A DNA stretch of 64,000 bases from Gloeotrichia echinulata CP02 (GCA_038087035.1 CP051187.1:744001-808000); one strand, 5' to 3'; counted from the first letter of the stretch, positions 25,872-34,013 are shown. The notes: generated by a model not told the origin, from the sequence alone. Numbers and translations: made by a program.

Positions 25872-26379
25872 AAAAAGTAGAAACTCAGATGAATATCAAC
25901 AATTATCGCTCTTAGACACAGAAAAAAATGCAAATTCTGAAGCAGCAGAGGATGATTGGCTATCGGGTGACTTTGGCTTCGATAGTGATAATGACCGAAC
26001 TGTTGAAACTCAAGAGGAATTACTCACACTCAAGCTATTGCGCGAAGCGATTAAAGCGCAAAATCCTGGTGATACAGTTATGGCAGATTTTGCTGAGTAT
26101 GTTTTACCAAACTTGCTACGAATTGCAATTGGTGTGACTGCTAAAGGTGGTAAATTTTTTGATGAAATTGACCAACAGCGAGCAGCAGAAGGTAAAAGTA
26201 AAGTGAGGCGAGATAATGCTGCTGATCAATCGCTGAATACTCACTTACTCAATGGCTTATTTCCCACAAATTTAATTGAAAAACGTCTAGAAACTCTGGC
26301 TCTTGCGTGTGTAGCGTGCTTAATTATTAATGAAAGTCGATTAAATTGCTTTAATAACAAGGCTTATAGGCGTTTATAA
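25864..26379 (+). pseudogene. cas10d: Cas10d (Csc3) N-terminal fragment, truncated type I-D large subunit
   Basis: The first ~145 residues match the N-terminus of I-D Cas10d: LLREAIKAQNPGDTVMADFA, EYVLPNLLRIAIGVTAKGG and LLNGLFPTNLIEKRL. Full-length Cas10d is roughly 1000 residues with an HD nuclease domain starting just after this point. Here the frame changes abruptly to ETLALACVACLIINESR and stops. The new tail somewhat resembles the N-terminal part of Csc1, suggesting an in-frame deletion junction near 26290. The HD and palm-like domains are absent, so no functional nuclease subunit can be made. Confidence 0.8.
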
Positions 26380-26824
26380 TTTGATTTTTAGTAACAGTAG
26401 CTCAAATACAAAAAATAATGGCTTTTATCGGAGCCAGGCAAGGGTTTCAAACTTATTTTTTAACAAATTCAGCACGCTAAGTACGGAAGAGCCGTTTTTT
26501 GTAATTTCTCAAAAGCAACTCAAACTACCAAAATGGATTCGCTTGGGTAAGTGGATGAGTAAAGCCGAATTACATACTCAAGCAGTTACCAAAATTGAAT
26601 TAAAAACTGGTGACTTCGCCTTCCCTTATCCACTAAATCCCCTTGATGTAATGTTTACCCATCAAGTTGTTAGCTACGATGTGGTAAATATGCCTCCTGT
26701 GAGTCTAATTCAAAATATCAGCATTCGCCAAGGACAATATTACGAGTTAGAAAATCCCCACAAATCTGAAAAAATCAGCCTACCTGCACACATGAAATAT
26801 CGATTTAAAGCCATTTTCAGGTAA
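26345..26824 (+). pseudogene. csc1: Csc1 (Cas5-type) C-terminal fragment
   Basis: The conserved part runs from PFFVISQKQLKLPKWIRLGK through PLNPLDVMF and NMPPVSLIQN to the end, matching the C-terminal half of the I-D subunit Csc1. The frame is open from 26345 (an upstream TAA blocks it), with a possible TTG start at 26381, but the N-terminal ferredoxin-like half is missing. csc2, which should lie between cas10d and csc1, is entirely absent. It is therefore a remnant left by one deletion spanning cas10d, csc2 and csc1. Confidence 0.75.
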
Positions 26825-26836
26825 ATAGACCACAGG

Positions 26837-26901
26837 GTAGGGGCGCAAGGCCTTGCGCCCCTACGAAGATCTGTGGTTCAAATGAATGAAAATTGCTGTA
26901 A
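26837..26901 (-). repeat. Right copy of the inverted repeat flanking the CRISPR block
   Basis: It begins with a perfect 28-bp palindrome built on GTAGGGGCGCAAGG (26837-26864), then CGAAGATCTGTGGT and AAAATTGCTGTAA. This is the reverse complement of the unit at 19980-20039. A separate hairpin GGTGGGCATTGCCCACC follows at 26917-26933. Confidence 0.6.
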
Positions 26902-26958
26902 AGCTTAAATCTAAGTGGTGGGCATTGCCCACCCTACATCTACCATTTTTAATGTTTT

Positions 26959-27777
26959 ATGCCTCACAGCCTCATCCTTAACCTCGTGCCCCAAACTCCC
27001 ATTTACCCCCAATTCCTCACGGGGAGACACTACCACGCCTTATTTCTCACCCTGGTTAGTTCAGTAGATAAATCCTTGGGAGAATACCTACACGAATCAA
27101 ACGCAGATAAAGCCTTCACCCTCTCACCCCTACAAATACAACGACAACTAAAACCACAGACATTGCAATTTGTCCATCAAAAACCCATCCTCGCGGGTAC
27201 TCCCTGCTGGTGGCGCATTTCTCTACTTGATGACACCTTATTTGGCAAATTAACACCACTGTGGCTCAATCTTAACCCTAATCACCCTTGGCATCTGGGT
27301 TCTGCAAATTTATTTATTACCAGTATTCAAGGTACACCCCAATCTACTCAACCTTGGGCAAATGTTTGCACATATCCACAATTATATGAGCAAGCTAGTG
27401 AGACTCAACGCATTCTTAATTTTACTTTTTCCACTCCTGTGGCTTTTCGTCAAGGAGGCTTTGATACTGCTTTACCAAGTAAAGAATCTGTGTTTAATAG
27501 TCTTCTGGGTCGTTGGAATAAATATAGCGGTATGGAATTTAATAATATCGCGATTGAGTCTATTTATCCCAGTTATTTCAACATTAACACAGAAGTTGTG
27601 AGCAACTATGACAGCAAATTTATTGGTTGTCTAGGTGAAATTAGCTATCGCATTTTTGGTGATATTGAAGCTGTAGAAATTAAGAAAATTAATGCTTTGG
27701 CTGACTTTGCTTTATATACAGGAATTGGACGCAAAACAACTCAAGGAATGGGAATGGTGAGGAGAGTTAGGAGTTAG
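26959..27777 (+). CDS. cas6: CRISPR-associated endoribonuclease Cas6 (type I-D)
   Basis: A 272-aa RAMP-fold protein that cleaves pre-crRNA within each repeat. It starts with MPHSLILNLVPQTPIYPQFL, and the C-terminal glycine-rich loop is GIGRKTTQGMGM. The candidate catalytic His is in GRHYHALF near residue 25. The frame is complete. The final codons (RRVRS stop) lie in the first units of a GTTAGGA heptamer array, so the native terminus may have been altered by a few residues. With the array present, it could still process crRNA. Confidence 0.87.
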   Translation: MPHSLILNLVPQTPIYPQFLTGRHYHALFLTLVSSVDKSLGEYLHESNADKAFTLSPLQIQRQLKPQTLQFVHQKPILAGTPCWWRISLLDDTLFGKLTPLWLNLNPNHPWHLGSANLFITSIQGTPQSTQPWANVCTYPQLYEQASETQRILNFTFSTPVAFRQGGFDTALPSKESVFNSLLGRWNKYSGMEFNNIAIESIYPSYFNINTEVVSNYDSKFIGCLGEISYRIFGDIEAVEIKKINALADFALYTGIGRKTTQGMGMVRRVRS

Positions 27778-28013
27778 GAGTTAGGAGTTAGGAGTTAGGA
27801 GTTAGGAGTTAGGAGTTAGGAGTTAGGAGTAATGAGTAATGAGTAATGAGTAATGAGTAATGAGTAATGAGTTGGGAGTTGGGAGTTAGGAGTTAGGAGT
27901 TAGGAGTTAGGAGTTAGGAGTTAGGAGTTAGAACTGACAAATGACCAATGACCAATGACCAATGACCAATGACCAATGACCAATGACCAATGACAAATGA
28001 CCAATGACAAATG
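27766..28013. repeat. Heptanucleotide repeat array between cas6 and cas4
   Basis: Ordered blocks of GTTAGGA, then GTAATGA, then GTTAGGA again, then ATGACCA/ATGACAA. The first unit supplies the cas6 stop and the last unit supplies the cas4 ATG. The space between the two genes is entirely repeat. Confidence 0.88.
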
Positions 28014-28601
28014 AAAAACGAAGAATATATCCCTATTGCGGCATTAAATCAATATGCTTATTGTCCGCATCGCTGTTGGAGAATGTTTTGTGCTGGGGAG
28101 TTTATTGATAACCAATACACTATTGAAGGGACGAGTTTACATGAGCGAGTTCACACTGTTGGTGAAGGATATCGGGAAGATGTTTGGCAAGTTCGCGCTA
28201 TTTGGTTGAAGTCTGATAAGTATCAGCTTATCGGTAAATCGGATTTAATTGAAGCAGAAAATGGCGAATGGTATCCTGTGGAATATAAGCGGGGACGTAA
28301 GGGCGAATGGGATAATGATGAATTGCAAGTTTGCGCTCAAGCTTTGTGTTTGGAAGAAATGACAGGACGCAGCATTAATACTGGCTATATCTACTACGCA
28401 CATTCCCATCAACGGCAATTAGTTGATATTAACAAAGAATTGCGCGAAAGTGCGATCGCCACAATTCAAGCTGTGCAACAAATCCTATTTACTGGTGTTA
28501 TGCCAAAAGCCACCAAAACCAAGCGCTGTGATGGCTGCAGTCTTTATGCATCTTGTTTACCCCAAGCAGCAGATAAAGTAGCACGCTATCAGGAAGTTTA
28601 A
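28011..28601 (+). CDS. cas4: CRISPR-associated exonuclease Cas4
   Basis: A 196-aa protein of the adaptation module that trims prespacers and helps select PAM-containing ones. The iron-sulfur cysteines are C18 and C22 (YAYCPHRC) and the cluster near residues 178-187 (RCDGCSLYASC). The RecB-like nuclease motif is GKSDLIEAENGEWYPVEYK, with QVCAQAL as motif III. Full length. Its ATG lies in the last heptamer of the upstream repeat array. Confidence 0.93.
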   Translation: MKNEEYIPIAALNQYAYCPHRCWRMFCAGEFIDNQYTIEGTSLHERVHTVGEGYREDVWQVRAIWLKSDKYQLIGKSDLIEAENGEWYPVEYKRGRKGEWDNDELQVCAQALCLEEMTGRSINTGYIYYAHSHQRQLVDINKELRESAIATIQAVQQILFTGVMPKATKTKRCDGCSLYASCLPQAADKVARYQEV

Positions 28602-28632
28602 TAAACATTATTGAAAATTGGAAATTTTAATC

Positions 28633-29640
28633 ATGGGAACTGTTTACATCACTCAAGAAGATGCATTTATTGCCAAAGTCGATGAACGTCTGAATGTGAA
28701 GTTTGAAAAACAGACAATTTTAGATGTGCCATTAATTAAAATCGATGGCTTGGTGGTGATAGGGCGGGCGAGTATTTCCCCAGCCGCTATCACTGAATTG
28801 ATTAATCACAAAATTCCCCTGACTTTCCTCAATACAAATGGTAAATATCTGGCGCGTTTGGAACCGGAAATGAGTAAAAATATTTTCTTACGGGCTGCAC
28901 AATGGAAAGCTACAGGAGAATCTCCCCAGGCTGTCCATGTTGTTCAAGGTTTTGTACGCGGTAAGTTAAAAAATTACCGTCAAAGTTTATTACTAGCCCA
29001 ACGTCGCTATTCGGAAATAGATTTAAGTTCGGGAATCAATCAATTAACTAACGTCATCGCTTCTTTAGACAAAGCCACTGCGATTGATTCTCTCAGAGGT
29101 TTTGAAGGTGCTGGGAGTGCTGGATATTTCGGCTGTTTTAATCAATTGATTCGTGTGGATGATTTTCAATTTGAAACCCGTAACCGTCGCCCGCCAAAAG
29201 ATGCGGTGAATTCGCTTTTGAGTTTGGGTTACTCTTTACTACGCCATGATATCCAAGGTGCAATTAATATTGTCGGGTTTGATCCTTATTTGGGATATTT
29301 ACATACAGAACGCTATGGGCGTCCTTCTTTAGCTTTAGATTTGATGGAAGAATTTCGTCCTTTAGTTGTTGATGCTGTAGTGTTGACTGCAATTAACCGC
29401 CGGATGCTGTCGCCACAAGATTTTATTACTGAACCTGTCAGCGGTGCTGTTTCTCTGACTAAGGAAGGGTTACACAAGTTTTTGCGTTTATATCAAGAAA
29501 AAAAGCAAACTAAATTTAAGCATCCTGTGTTGCAAAAGCAATATACCTATCAAGAATGTTTTGAAATTCAAGCCCGGTTTTTGGCTAAATATCTCTTGGG
29601 CGAAATTGATAAATATCCCCCTTTGGTGATTTTGAAATAG
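28633..29640 (+). CDS. cas1: CRISPR-associated integrase Cas1
   Basis: A 335-aa subunit of the Cas1-Cas2 spacer integrase. The metal-binding residues lie in FEGAGSAGYFGCFN (Glu), GYLHTERYGRPSLALDLMEE (His and Asp/Glu). The N-terminal beta domain includes LIKIDGLVVIGRASIS. I chose ATG 28633 (MGTVYITQEDAF) over a TTG five codons upstream. It follows cas4 by 31 bp. Unlike most loci, about 300 bp of repeats separate it from cas2. Confidence 0.95.
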   Translation: MGTVYITQEDAFIAKVDERLNVKFEKQTILDVPLIKIDGLVVIGRASISPAAITELINHKIPLTFLNTNGKYLARLEPEMSKNIFLRAAQWKATGESPQAVHVVQGFVRGKLKNYRQSLLLAQRRYSEIDLSSGINQLTNVIASLDKATAIDSLRGFEGAGSAGYFGCFNQLIRVDDFQFETRNRRPPKDAVNSLLSLGYSLLRHDIQGAINIVGFDPYLGYLHTERYGRPSLALDLMEEFRPLVVDAVVLTAINRRMLSPQDFITEPVSGAVSLTKEGLHKFLRLYQEKKQTKFKHPVLQKQYTYQECFEIQARFLAKYLLGEIDKYPPLVILK

Positions 29641-29669
29641 AGAGCTTGAATGATATACACTGTAGGGAA

Positions 29670-29878
29670 CATCCAAAATTTTTTCTTCTAATGACAATTT
29701 TATTCGTGCCGTGCCCCTACTAGTCTGTCAATTTTGTTTTGAGGGATTTTGGTAGTGTGAGCGTCTCGCTCACGCGGGCAAGATGCCCGCACTACAGTCC
29801 ATCATTTTTATCTTAACAGGGGCACGGCATCCAAAATTTTTTCTTCTAATGACAATTTTATTCGTGCCGTGCCCCTAC
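29670..29878. repeat. Repeat block between cas1 and cas2, including a MITE copy
   Basis: A 51-bp direct repeat (CATCCAAAATTTTTTC to GCCGTGCCCCTAC; 29670-29720 and 29828-29878) flanks a palindromic element at 29724-29820 with TCTGTCAA / TTAACAGG ends. The inner hairpins are GTGAGCG/CGCTCAC and GCGGGCA/TGCCCGC. The same element is at 61053-61150. Confidence 0.75.
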
Positions 29879-29958
29879 GACAATTTTCCTTAACTGAACT
29901 GTATTTCCCCATACCCAATCTTCACGAGCGATATTGATTATTGTCCAACTATTTGAAT

Positions 29959-30030
29959 ATGTTCATTGTCATTTCTTACGATATTCCCGAAGACAAGCGT
30001 CGCACTAAAATTCATAAAGTTCTCAAGAGC
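29959..30030 (+). pseudogene. cas2 5' fragment, copy 1
   Basis: It encodes the first ~24 residues of Cas2 (MFIVISYDIPEDKRRTKIHK) and then runs into a 101-bp MITE. The upstream ~20 bp matches that of the other two copies. It lacks 12 bp (TCTTATGGTCAG) that copy 2 has before the MITE, probably lost between short AG repeats. The chimeric frame to 30174 is not expected to be functional. Confidence 0.85.
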
Positions 30031-30131
30031 GTAGGTTGGGTTGAGGAACGTAGACCCGAAGGGGCTTGCCGAAGGCTAACCCAACATTTCCGGGGTTTTG
30101 TTGGGTTTCACATTCGTTCAACCCAACCTAC
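30031..30131 (+). mobile_element. 101-bp palindromic MITE in cas2 copy 1
   Basis: Terminal inverted repeats GTAGGTTGGGTTGA / TCAACCCAACCTAC. It is identical over all 101 bp to the copy at 30280-30380. Confidence 0.75.
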
Positions 30132-30195
30132 AATTCTTCTATGCCATAAGCCCAATCTTCACGAGTCATATTAATTATTGTCCAACTATTTGAAT

Positions 30196-30279
30196 ATGTT
30201 CATTGTCATTTCTTACGATATTCCCGAAGACAAGCGTCGCACTAAAATTCATAAAGTTCTCAAGTCTTATGGTCAGAGC
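30196..30279 (+). pseudogene. cas2 5' fragment, copy 2
   Basis: It encodes about 28 residues of Cas2 up to KSYGQ and is then interrupted by the second identical MITE. It begins 237 bp after copy 1 and 249 bp before the intact gene. The sequence before each later copy (GCCCAATCTTCACGAGTCAT) is conserved, showing tandem duplication of the cas2 5' end with its upstream region. Confidence 0.85.
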
Positions 30280-30380
30280 GTAGGTTGGGTTGAGGAACGT
30301 AGACCCGAAGGGGCTTGCCGAAGGCTAACCCAACATTTCCGGGGTTTTGTTGGGTTTCACATTCGTTCAACCCAACCTAC
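30280..30380 (+). mobile_element. 101-bp palindromic MITE in cas2 copy 2
   Basis: Identical to 30031-30131. It is followed by the same 45-bp stretch (AATTCTTCTATGCCATAAGC onward), which leads into the next cas2 copy. Confidence 0.75.
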
Positions 30381-30444
30381 AATTCTTCTATGCCATAAGC
30401 CCAATCTTCACGAGTCATATTAATTATTGTCCAACTATTTGAAT

Positions 30445-30717
30445 ATGTTCATTGTCATTTCTTACGATATTCCCGAAGACAAGCGTCGCACTAAAATTCA
30501 TAAAGTTCTCAAGTCTTATGGTCAGTGGATGCAGTATTCTGTTTTTGAATGCGATTTGACCGAATCTCAATATGCTAAACTCAGGTCTCGTCTGGCTAAG
30601 TTGATTAAGCCCGATACCGACAGCATTCGTTTTTATTCCTTGTGCGCTTGCTGTCAGCCGAAAGTTGAGCGCATTGGCGGTGAGATACCGATGGATACTA
30701 CTGTGTTTTTTGCTTAA
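30445..30717 (+). CDS. cas2: CRISPR-associated protein Cas2
   Basis: A 90-aa ferredoxin-fold subunit of the Cas1-Cas2 integrase. VISYDIPEDKRRTKIHKVLK, SYGQWMQYSVFECDL and RFYSLCACC are typical of cyanobacterial Cas2. The ATG at 30445 is preferred to a TTG six codons upstream. It is the only intact copy of three. A strong terminator follows. Because of the duplicated 5' ends and MITEs upstream, it probably depends on its own promoter, not on cas1 read-through. Confidence 0.95.
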   Translation: MFIVISYDIPEDKRRTKIHKVLKSYGQWMQYSVFECDLTESQYAKLRSRLAKLIKPDTDSIRFYSLCACCQPKVERIGGEIPMDTTVFFA

Positions 30718-30744
30718 GTAGTCGTAATTATTTATGTATATCTT

Positions 30745-30796
30745 AACACCCAGAACCCGAATTGTTGAAAAAGTCCGGGTTCTGGGTGTTTGTTTG
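30745..30796 (+). terminator. Intrinsic terminator after cas2
   Basis: A perfect 15-bp stem, AACACCCAGAACCCG (30745-30759) with CGGGTTCTGGGTGTT (30776-30790), followed by TGTTTGTTC. It isolates the cas genes from the CRISPR leader. Confidence 0.85.
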
Positions 30797-30826
30797 TTCT
30801 CAATTCCGTAATATTATAGTATTTAT

Positions 30827-30984
30827 GAACAAATGTCGTAGCGTTATCAACAAATGTCGTAGCGTTATCAACAAATGTCGTAGCGTTATCAACAAATGTC
30901 GTAGCGTTATCAACAAACGTCGTAGCGTTATCAACAAATGTCGTAGCGTTATCAACAAATGTCGTAGCGTTATCAACAAATGTC
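30827..30984. repeat. 21-bp tandem repeat (minisatellite), 7.5 units
   Basis: Seven full units starting AACAAATGTCGTAG and ending CGTTATC, plus 11 bp of an eighth. One unit differs by a single base (ACG for ATG). The unit is 7 codons long, so the open frame across it (INKCRSV repeats) is an artefact; the cas2 terminator lies inside that frame's 5' part. Confidence 0.9.
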
Positions 30985-31312
30985 GAAATTTTTGTAACAC
31001 CTTATACAATTTCCCTAGACAAGGACTTTATTCTGTCCGATTTGCTGAGTTGTTTCCCCAGTTCCGTCAACCTGTAGGTGTTTTGTCAGCTATGTGTTTT
31101 TTTTGGGCTGAAATCCTTTCCTGTGCTGCTTTTGACGCCGATCAACCACTGCAGGAGGTTGACGGAATCTCTGGAATGTTTATCAGTCAACCTTTTGGGC
31201 GTTTTTTTCTTCTGCCTCTGTTGACATCTCGGTGCTTGAAACGCTATCCTTATTTTAGGTTGACGGAACTGAACCTTGAAAACCAAATATATCAAGGCTT
31301 TTACGGCGAGCC
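30985..31312 (+). promoter_or_regulatory. CRISPR leader region
   Basis: A non-coding region between the minisatellite and the first repeat. AGGTTGACGGAA occurs at 31156-31167 and 31257-31268, inverted as TTCCGTCAACCT at 31062-31073, with a weaker inverted copy near 31185. It is T-rich in the middle. The leader side is inferred from repeat orientation (GATTGAAAC 3' end) and from the degenerate last repeat at the far end. Confidence 0.65.
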
Positions 31313-32436
31313 ATTGCAATTACACTTAATCCCTATTAGGGATTGAAACGTTCAAAGTGCCCAACGCACCAGAAGACAAAGTATTGCAATTACACTTAAT
31401 CCCTATTAGGGATTGAAACTCAATCACCCCTTCTGGCACTGGTACACTTACTTTATTGCAATTACACTTAATCCCTATTAGGGATTGAAACGACTTTCAG
31501 CTACTGGCTCCAAGCTATGCACAATATTGCAATTACACTTAATCCCTATTAGGGATTGAAACCAGACACAGGAGGTATTGAGCCTTGCGCTGTTTGTTCA
31601 CGAATTGCAATTACACTTAATCCCTATTAGGGATTGAAACGTTTTTTGCCGCTTAGATCGACGAGGTATATAGGAGATTGCAATTACACTTAATCCCTAT
31701 TAGGGATTGAAACATTACAAAAAAAGGAATACCACCCACTCAACACGCATTGCAATTACACTTAATCCCTATTAGGGATTGAAACCAAGTTGTGAGGATA
31801 GACACCCCACTTTGCTATCCGATAGATTGCAATTACACTTAATCCCTATTAGGGATTGAAACCTCCGACTGTTCCCCAAAGAATCTGAAGCTTAAATTGC
31901 AATTACACTTAATCCCTATTAGGGATTGAAACTCTCTGGTTCCTTTTTCTCGTCAAAAGGCTTGATATTGCAATTACACTTAATCCCTATTAGGGATTGA
32001 AACATCTGACGGGACAACTTCCACCTTTGCGGTACTCCAAATTGCAATTACACTTAATCCCTATTAGGGATTGAAACCGGTGTTTAAGGGTGATTGAATA
32101 GAAGTGCTTCAATTGCAATTACACTTAATCCCTATTAGGGATTGAAACATTGTTCCCCCTATTGAACAAAATTGGTAAGGAGAGTTAGATTGCAATTACA
32201 CTTAATCCCTATTAGGGATTGAAACGGTAAATCGCCAGCGGAGATGACGTGCGCCCAAAAATTGCAATTACACTTAATCCCTATTAGGGATTGAAACTAC
32301 CACCTAACACTGGATGGGAAGACACCCACGGAATCATTGCAATTACACTTAATCCCTATTAGGGATTGAAACCACTGAAGTTCTGACAATGTTGCCGTCA
32401 AGATTGCAATTACACTTAATCCCTATTAGGGATTGA
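31313..32436 (+). CRISPR. CRISPR array, 16 repeats and 15 spacers (type I-D-like)
   Basis: The repeat is 37 nt, beginning ATTGCAATTACACTT and ending AGGGATTGAAAC, with an internal palindrome AATCCC-TATTA-GGGATT. Repeats start at 31313, 31383, 31455, 31526, 31604, 31677, 31749, 31826, 31896, 31967, 32041, 32112, 32189, 32261, 32336 and 32403. Repeats 1-15 appear identical. Spacers are 30 to 41 nt. The sixteenth repeat is cut after GGGATTGA by a MITE, and its ending (GGGATTGAAAC) reappears at 32549-32559. Cas6 in the window could process the transcript; no complete effector is encoded beside it. Confidence 0.98.
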
Positions 32437-32548
32437 GGCGTTGCTGAATCAGAGTATGAATTGGGATTTTGCGACATGACTAAAAAACGATTCTTTGCGC
32501 CTTTGCGCCTTTGCGTGAGACTAATTCATACTTTCACTCAGCAACGCC
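32437..32548. mobile_element. 112-bp MITE inserted in the terminal CRISPR repeat
   Basis: Perfect 11-bp terminal inverted repeats GGCGTTGCTGA / TCAGCAACGCC, extended imperfectly by GAGTATGAATT / AATTCATACTT. The element is flanked by an 8-bp duplication, GGGATTGA (32429-32436 and 32549-32556), taken from the CRISPR repeat. It has no coding capacity; the parent family was not identified. Confidence 0.85.
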
Positions 32549-32621
32549 GGGATTGAAACAAATATTCATCAAAAGTGGCATGATGAGCTGAGACGCAGCC
32601 CAACCTAGGCATCGCTCCATT

Positions 32622-33809
32622 TTACATCAATCCCATCTCCCGCAACCCCTGGCGTAATCTCTTGGCTTCTTCTGGATTATGCTGCTCATGAAGAGCGATC
32701 GCATTTCTAAAGGCTGTTACACTAGCTTGGACATTACCAACTTTGAGCTGCACTACCCCCAAATTTTGATAAGCTTCTGCATAACTAGGATTTAAGCGGA
32801 TGGCTTTTTGGTAAGAGGCGATCGCATCCGTAAACAAACCCAAAGCTTTGAATGTCATTCCCAAGTTGTAATGTCCCGTGGTAAAATTGGGGTCAATCTT
32901 CAATGTAGTTTCATAGGCAGTTTTCGCACCTTTGAAATCTCCCAACCCTTGGAGTAAATTACCCAAGTTGTTATATGCTCCCAGTTTGAGGATGGGGTAA
33001 ATCGGCAACTTGATGGCTGCTTGATAGTGAAAAGTCGCCTGTTGGGGATTTTGCAACCGACTGTAAGCAATGCCTAAATGGTAGTGAAGTTCGTATAAAA
33101 TCTCGTAATTTTCCTCACAAGCGGCGATACCTCTTGTAAGCAATTCCATACCTTTGGTAATATTGCCCGTTTCCACGTATAATGCCCCTAACTTACTACA
33201 AACATAGGGGTCATCAGGATGAGTTGCAAAAAACTCCTCCATTGCCGCTTGGGCTTTAGCATATTTATTATGTGCGGCGATCGCACTTTTTTGGTATCCT
33301 GCGTGGAGAATTGCCACCCCTTCTAAATAACCAATCTGCCAATGGGGTTCTTGATTTAAAATTGCAGCGACGCTATCATCAATTAAAGCATGATAAGGAC
33401 GAGAAAAGCGCATATCTGGATGATTGCGAAACAATCTCGAAACCAGAGAATAAGGAGATTGTTCAGCACCCACCTCACGACGCACAAGGTTAATCAATAG
33501 ATATTCTGGGCTTTCAATTGCTGAACGAATCTGAGGGACAATTTCTGCTGTCAGGGTTTCATCAGCATCTAATACCAAAATCCAATCACCAGTAACGTAT
33601 TTTAACGCCGCATTGCGAGCCGCACTAAAATCATTACACCATTGAAAGCGATGTACTTTTGCACCGTATGCAGTGGCTATTTCCACAGTGCGATCGCTTG
33701 AGCCTGTATCGACAACTACAATTTCATCTACCACATTTTGCACACTGCTGAGACATTTAGGCAGTGTAGCAGCTTCGTTTTTGACAATCATGCACAGGCT
33801 CAAATTCAT
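32622..33809 (-). CDS. Family 2 glycosyltransferase with TPR domain
   Basis: A 395-aa cytoplasmic protein. Residues 1-110 are a GT2 domain: LSLCMIVKNEAATLPKCLSS, VVDTGSSDRT and ILVLDADETLT with the metal-binding DAD. Residues about 200-385 are tetratricopeptide repeats (AYNNLGNLLQGLGDFKGAKT, GHYNLGMTFKALGLFTDAIA, AYQNLGVVQLKVGNVQASVT). Such proteins are common in cyanobacteria; acceptor and sugar are unknown. It converges on the CRISPR array. Confidence 0.88.
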   Translation of the reverse strand: MNLSLCMIVKNEAATLPKCLSSVQNVVDEIVVVDTGSSDRTVEIATAYGAKVHRFQWCNDFSAARNAALKYVTGDWILVLDADETLTAEIVPQIRSAIESPEYLLINLVRREVGAEQSPYSLVSRLFRNHPDMRFSRPYHALIDDSVAAILNQEPHWQIGYLEGVAILHAGYQKSAIAAHNKYAKAQAAMEEFFATHPDDPYVCSKLGALYVETGNITKGMELLTRGIAACEENYEILYELHYHLGIAYSRLQNPQQATFHYQAAIKLPIYPILKLGAYNNLGNLLQGLGDFKGAKTAYETTLKIDPNFTTGHYNLGMTFKALGLFTDAIASYQKAIRLNPSYAEAYQNLGVVQLKVGNVQASVTAFRNAIALHEQHNPEEAKRLRQGLREMGLM

Positions 33810-34013
33810 AGTTATGGCAGGATAATGATTTATGAATTTTTACATATCTGTACGGAATCTACGACCGGCTGTGTCTAGGCACTTTTGCCAGTATAACCAA
33901 AAAGCCATCCCATCAAGCGCCCACCGAAAATTGTTCCCCACCCTCTGTTGCATGTCAATGAGAACCGCTATAATCCCAAGTACAGTGTCGCACAAACTAA
34001 GGATTTATTTACT

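Noticed and set aside
29941..30423. Two additional functional cas2 genes
   Set aside because: Both stop matching Cas2 after 24-28 residues, where the MITE begins. They lack the rest of the ferredoxin fold.
30762..31346. A 194-codon frame with INKCRSV repeats upstream of the CRISPR array
   Set aside because: It starts inside the cas2 terminator hairpin, crosses a 21-bp minisatellite and ends in the first CRISPR repeat. It is most likely non-coding leader DNA.
33948..34013. Longer xisH starting at ATG 33948
   Set aside because: The added 22 residues are unlike the family, and the GTG at 34014 gives the canonical MSAKDIFHN start.
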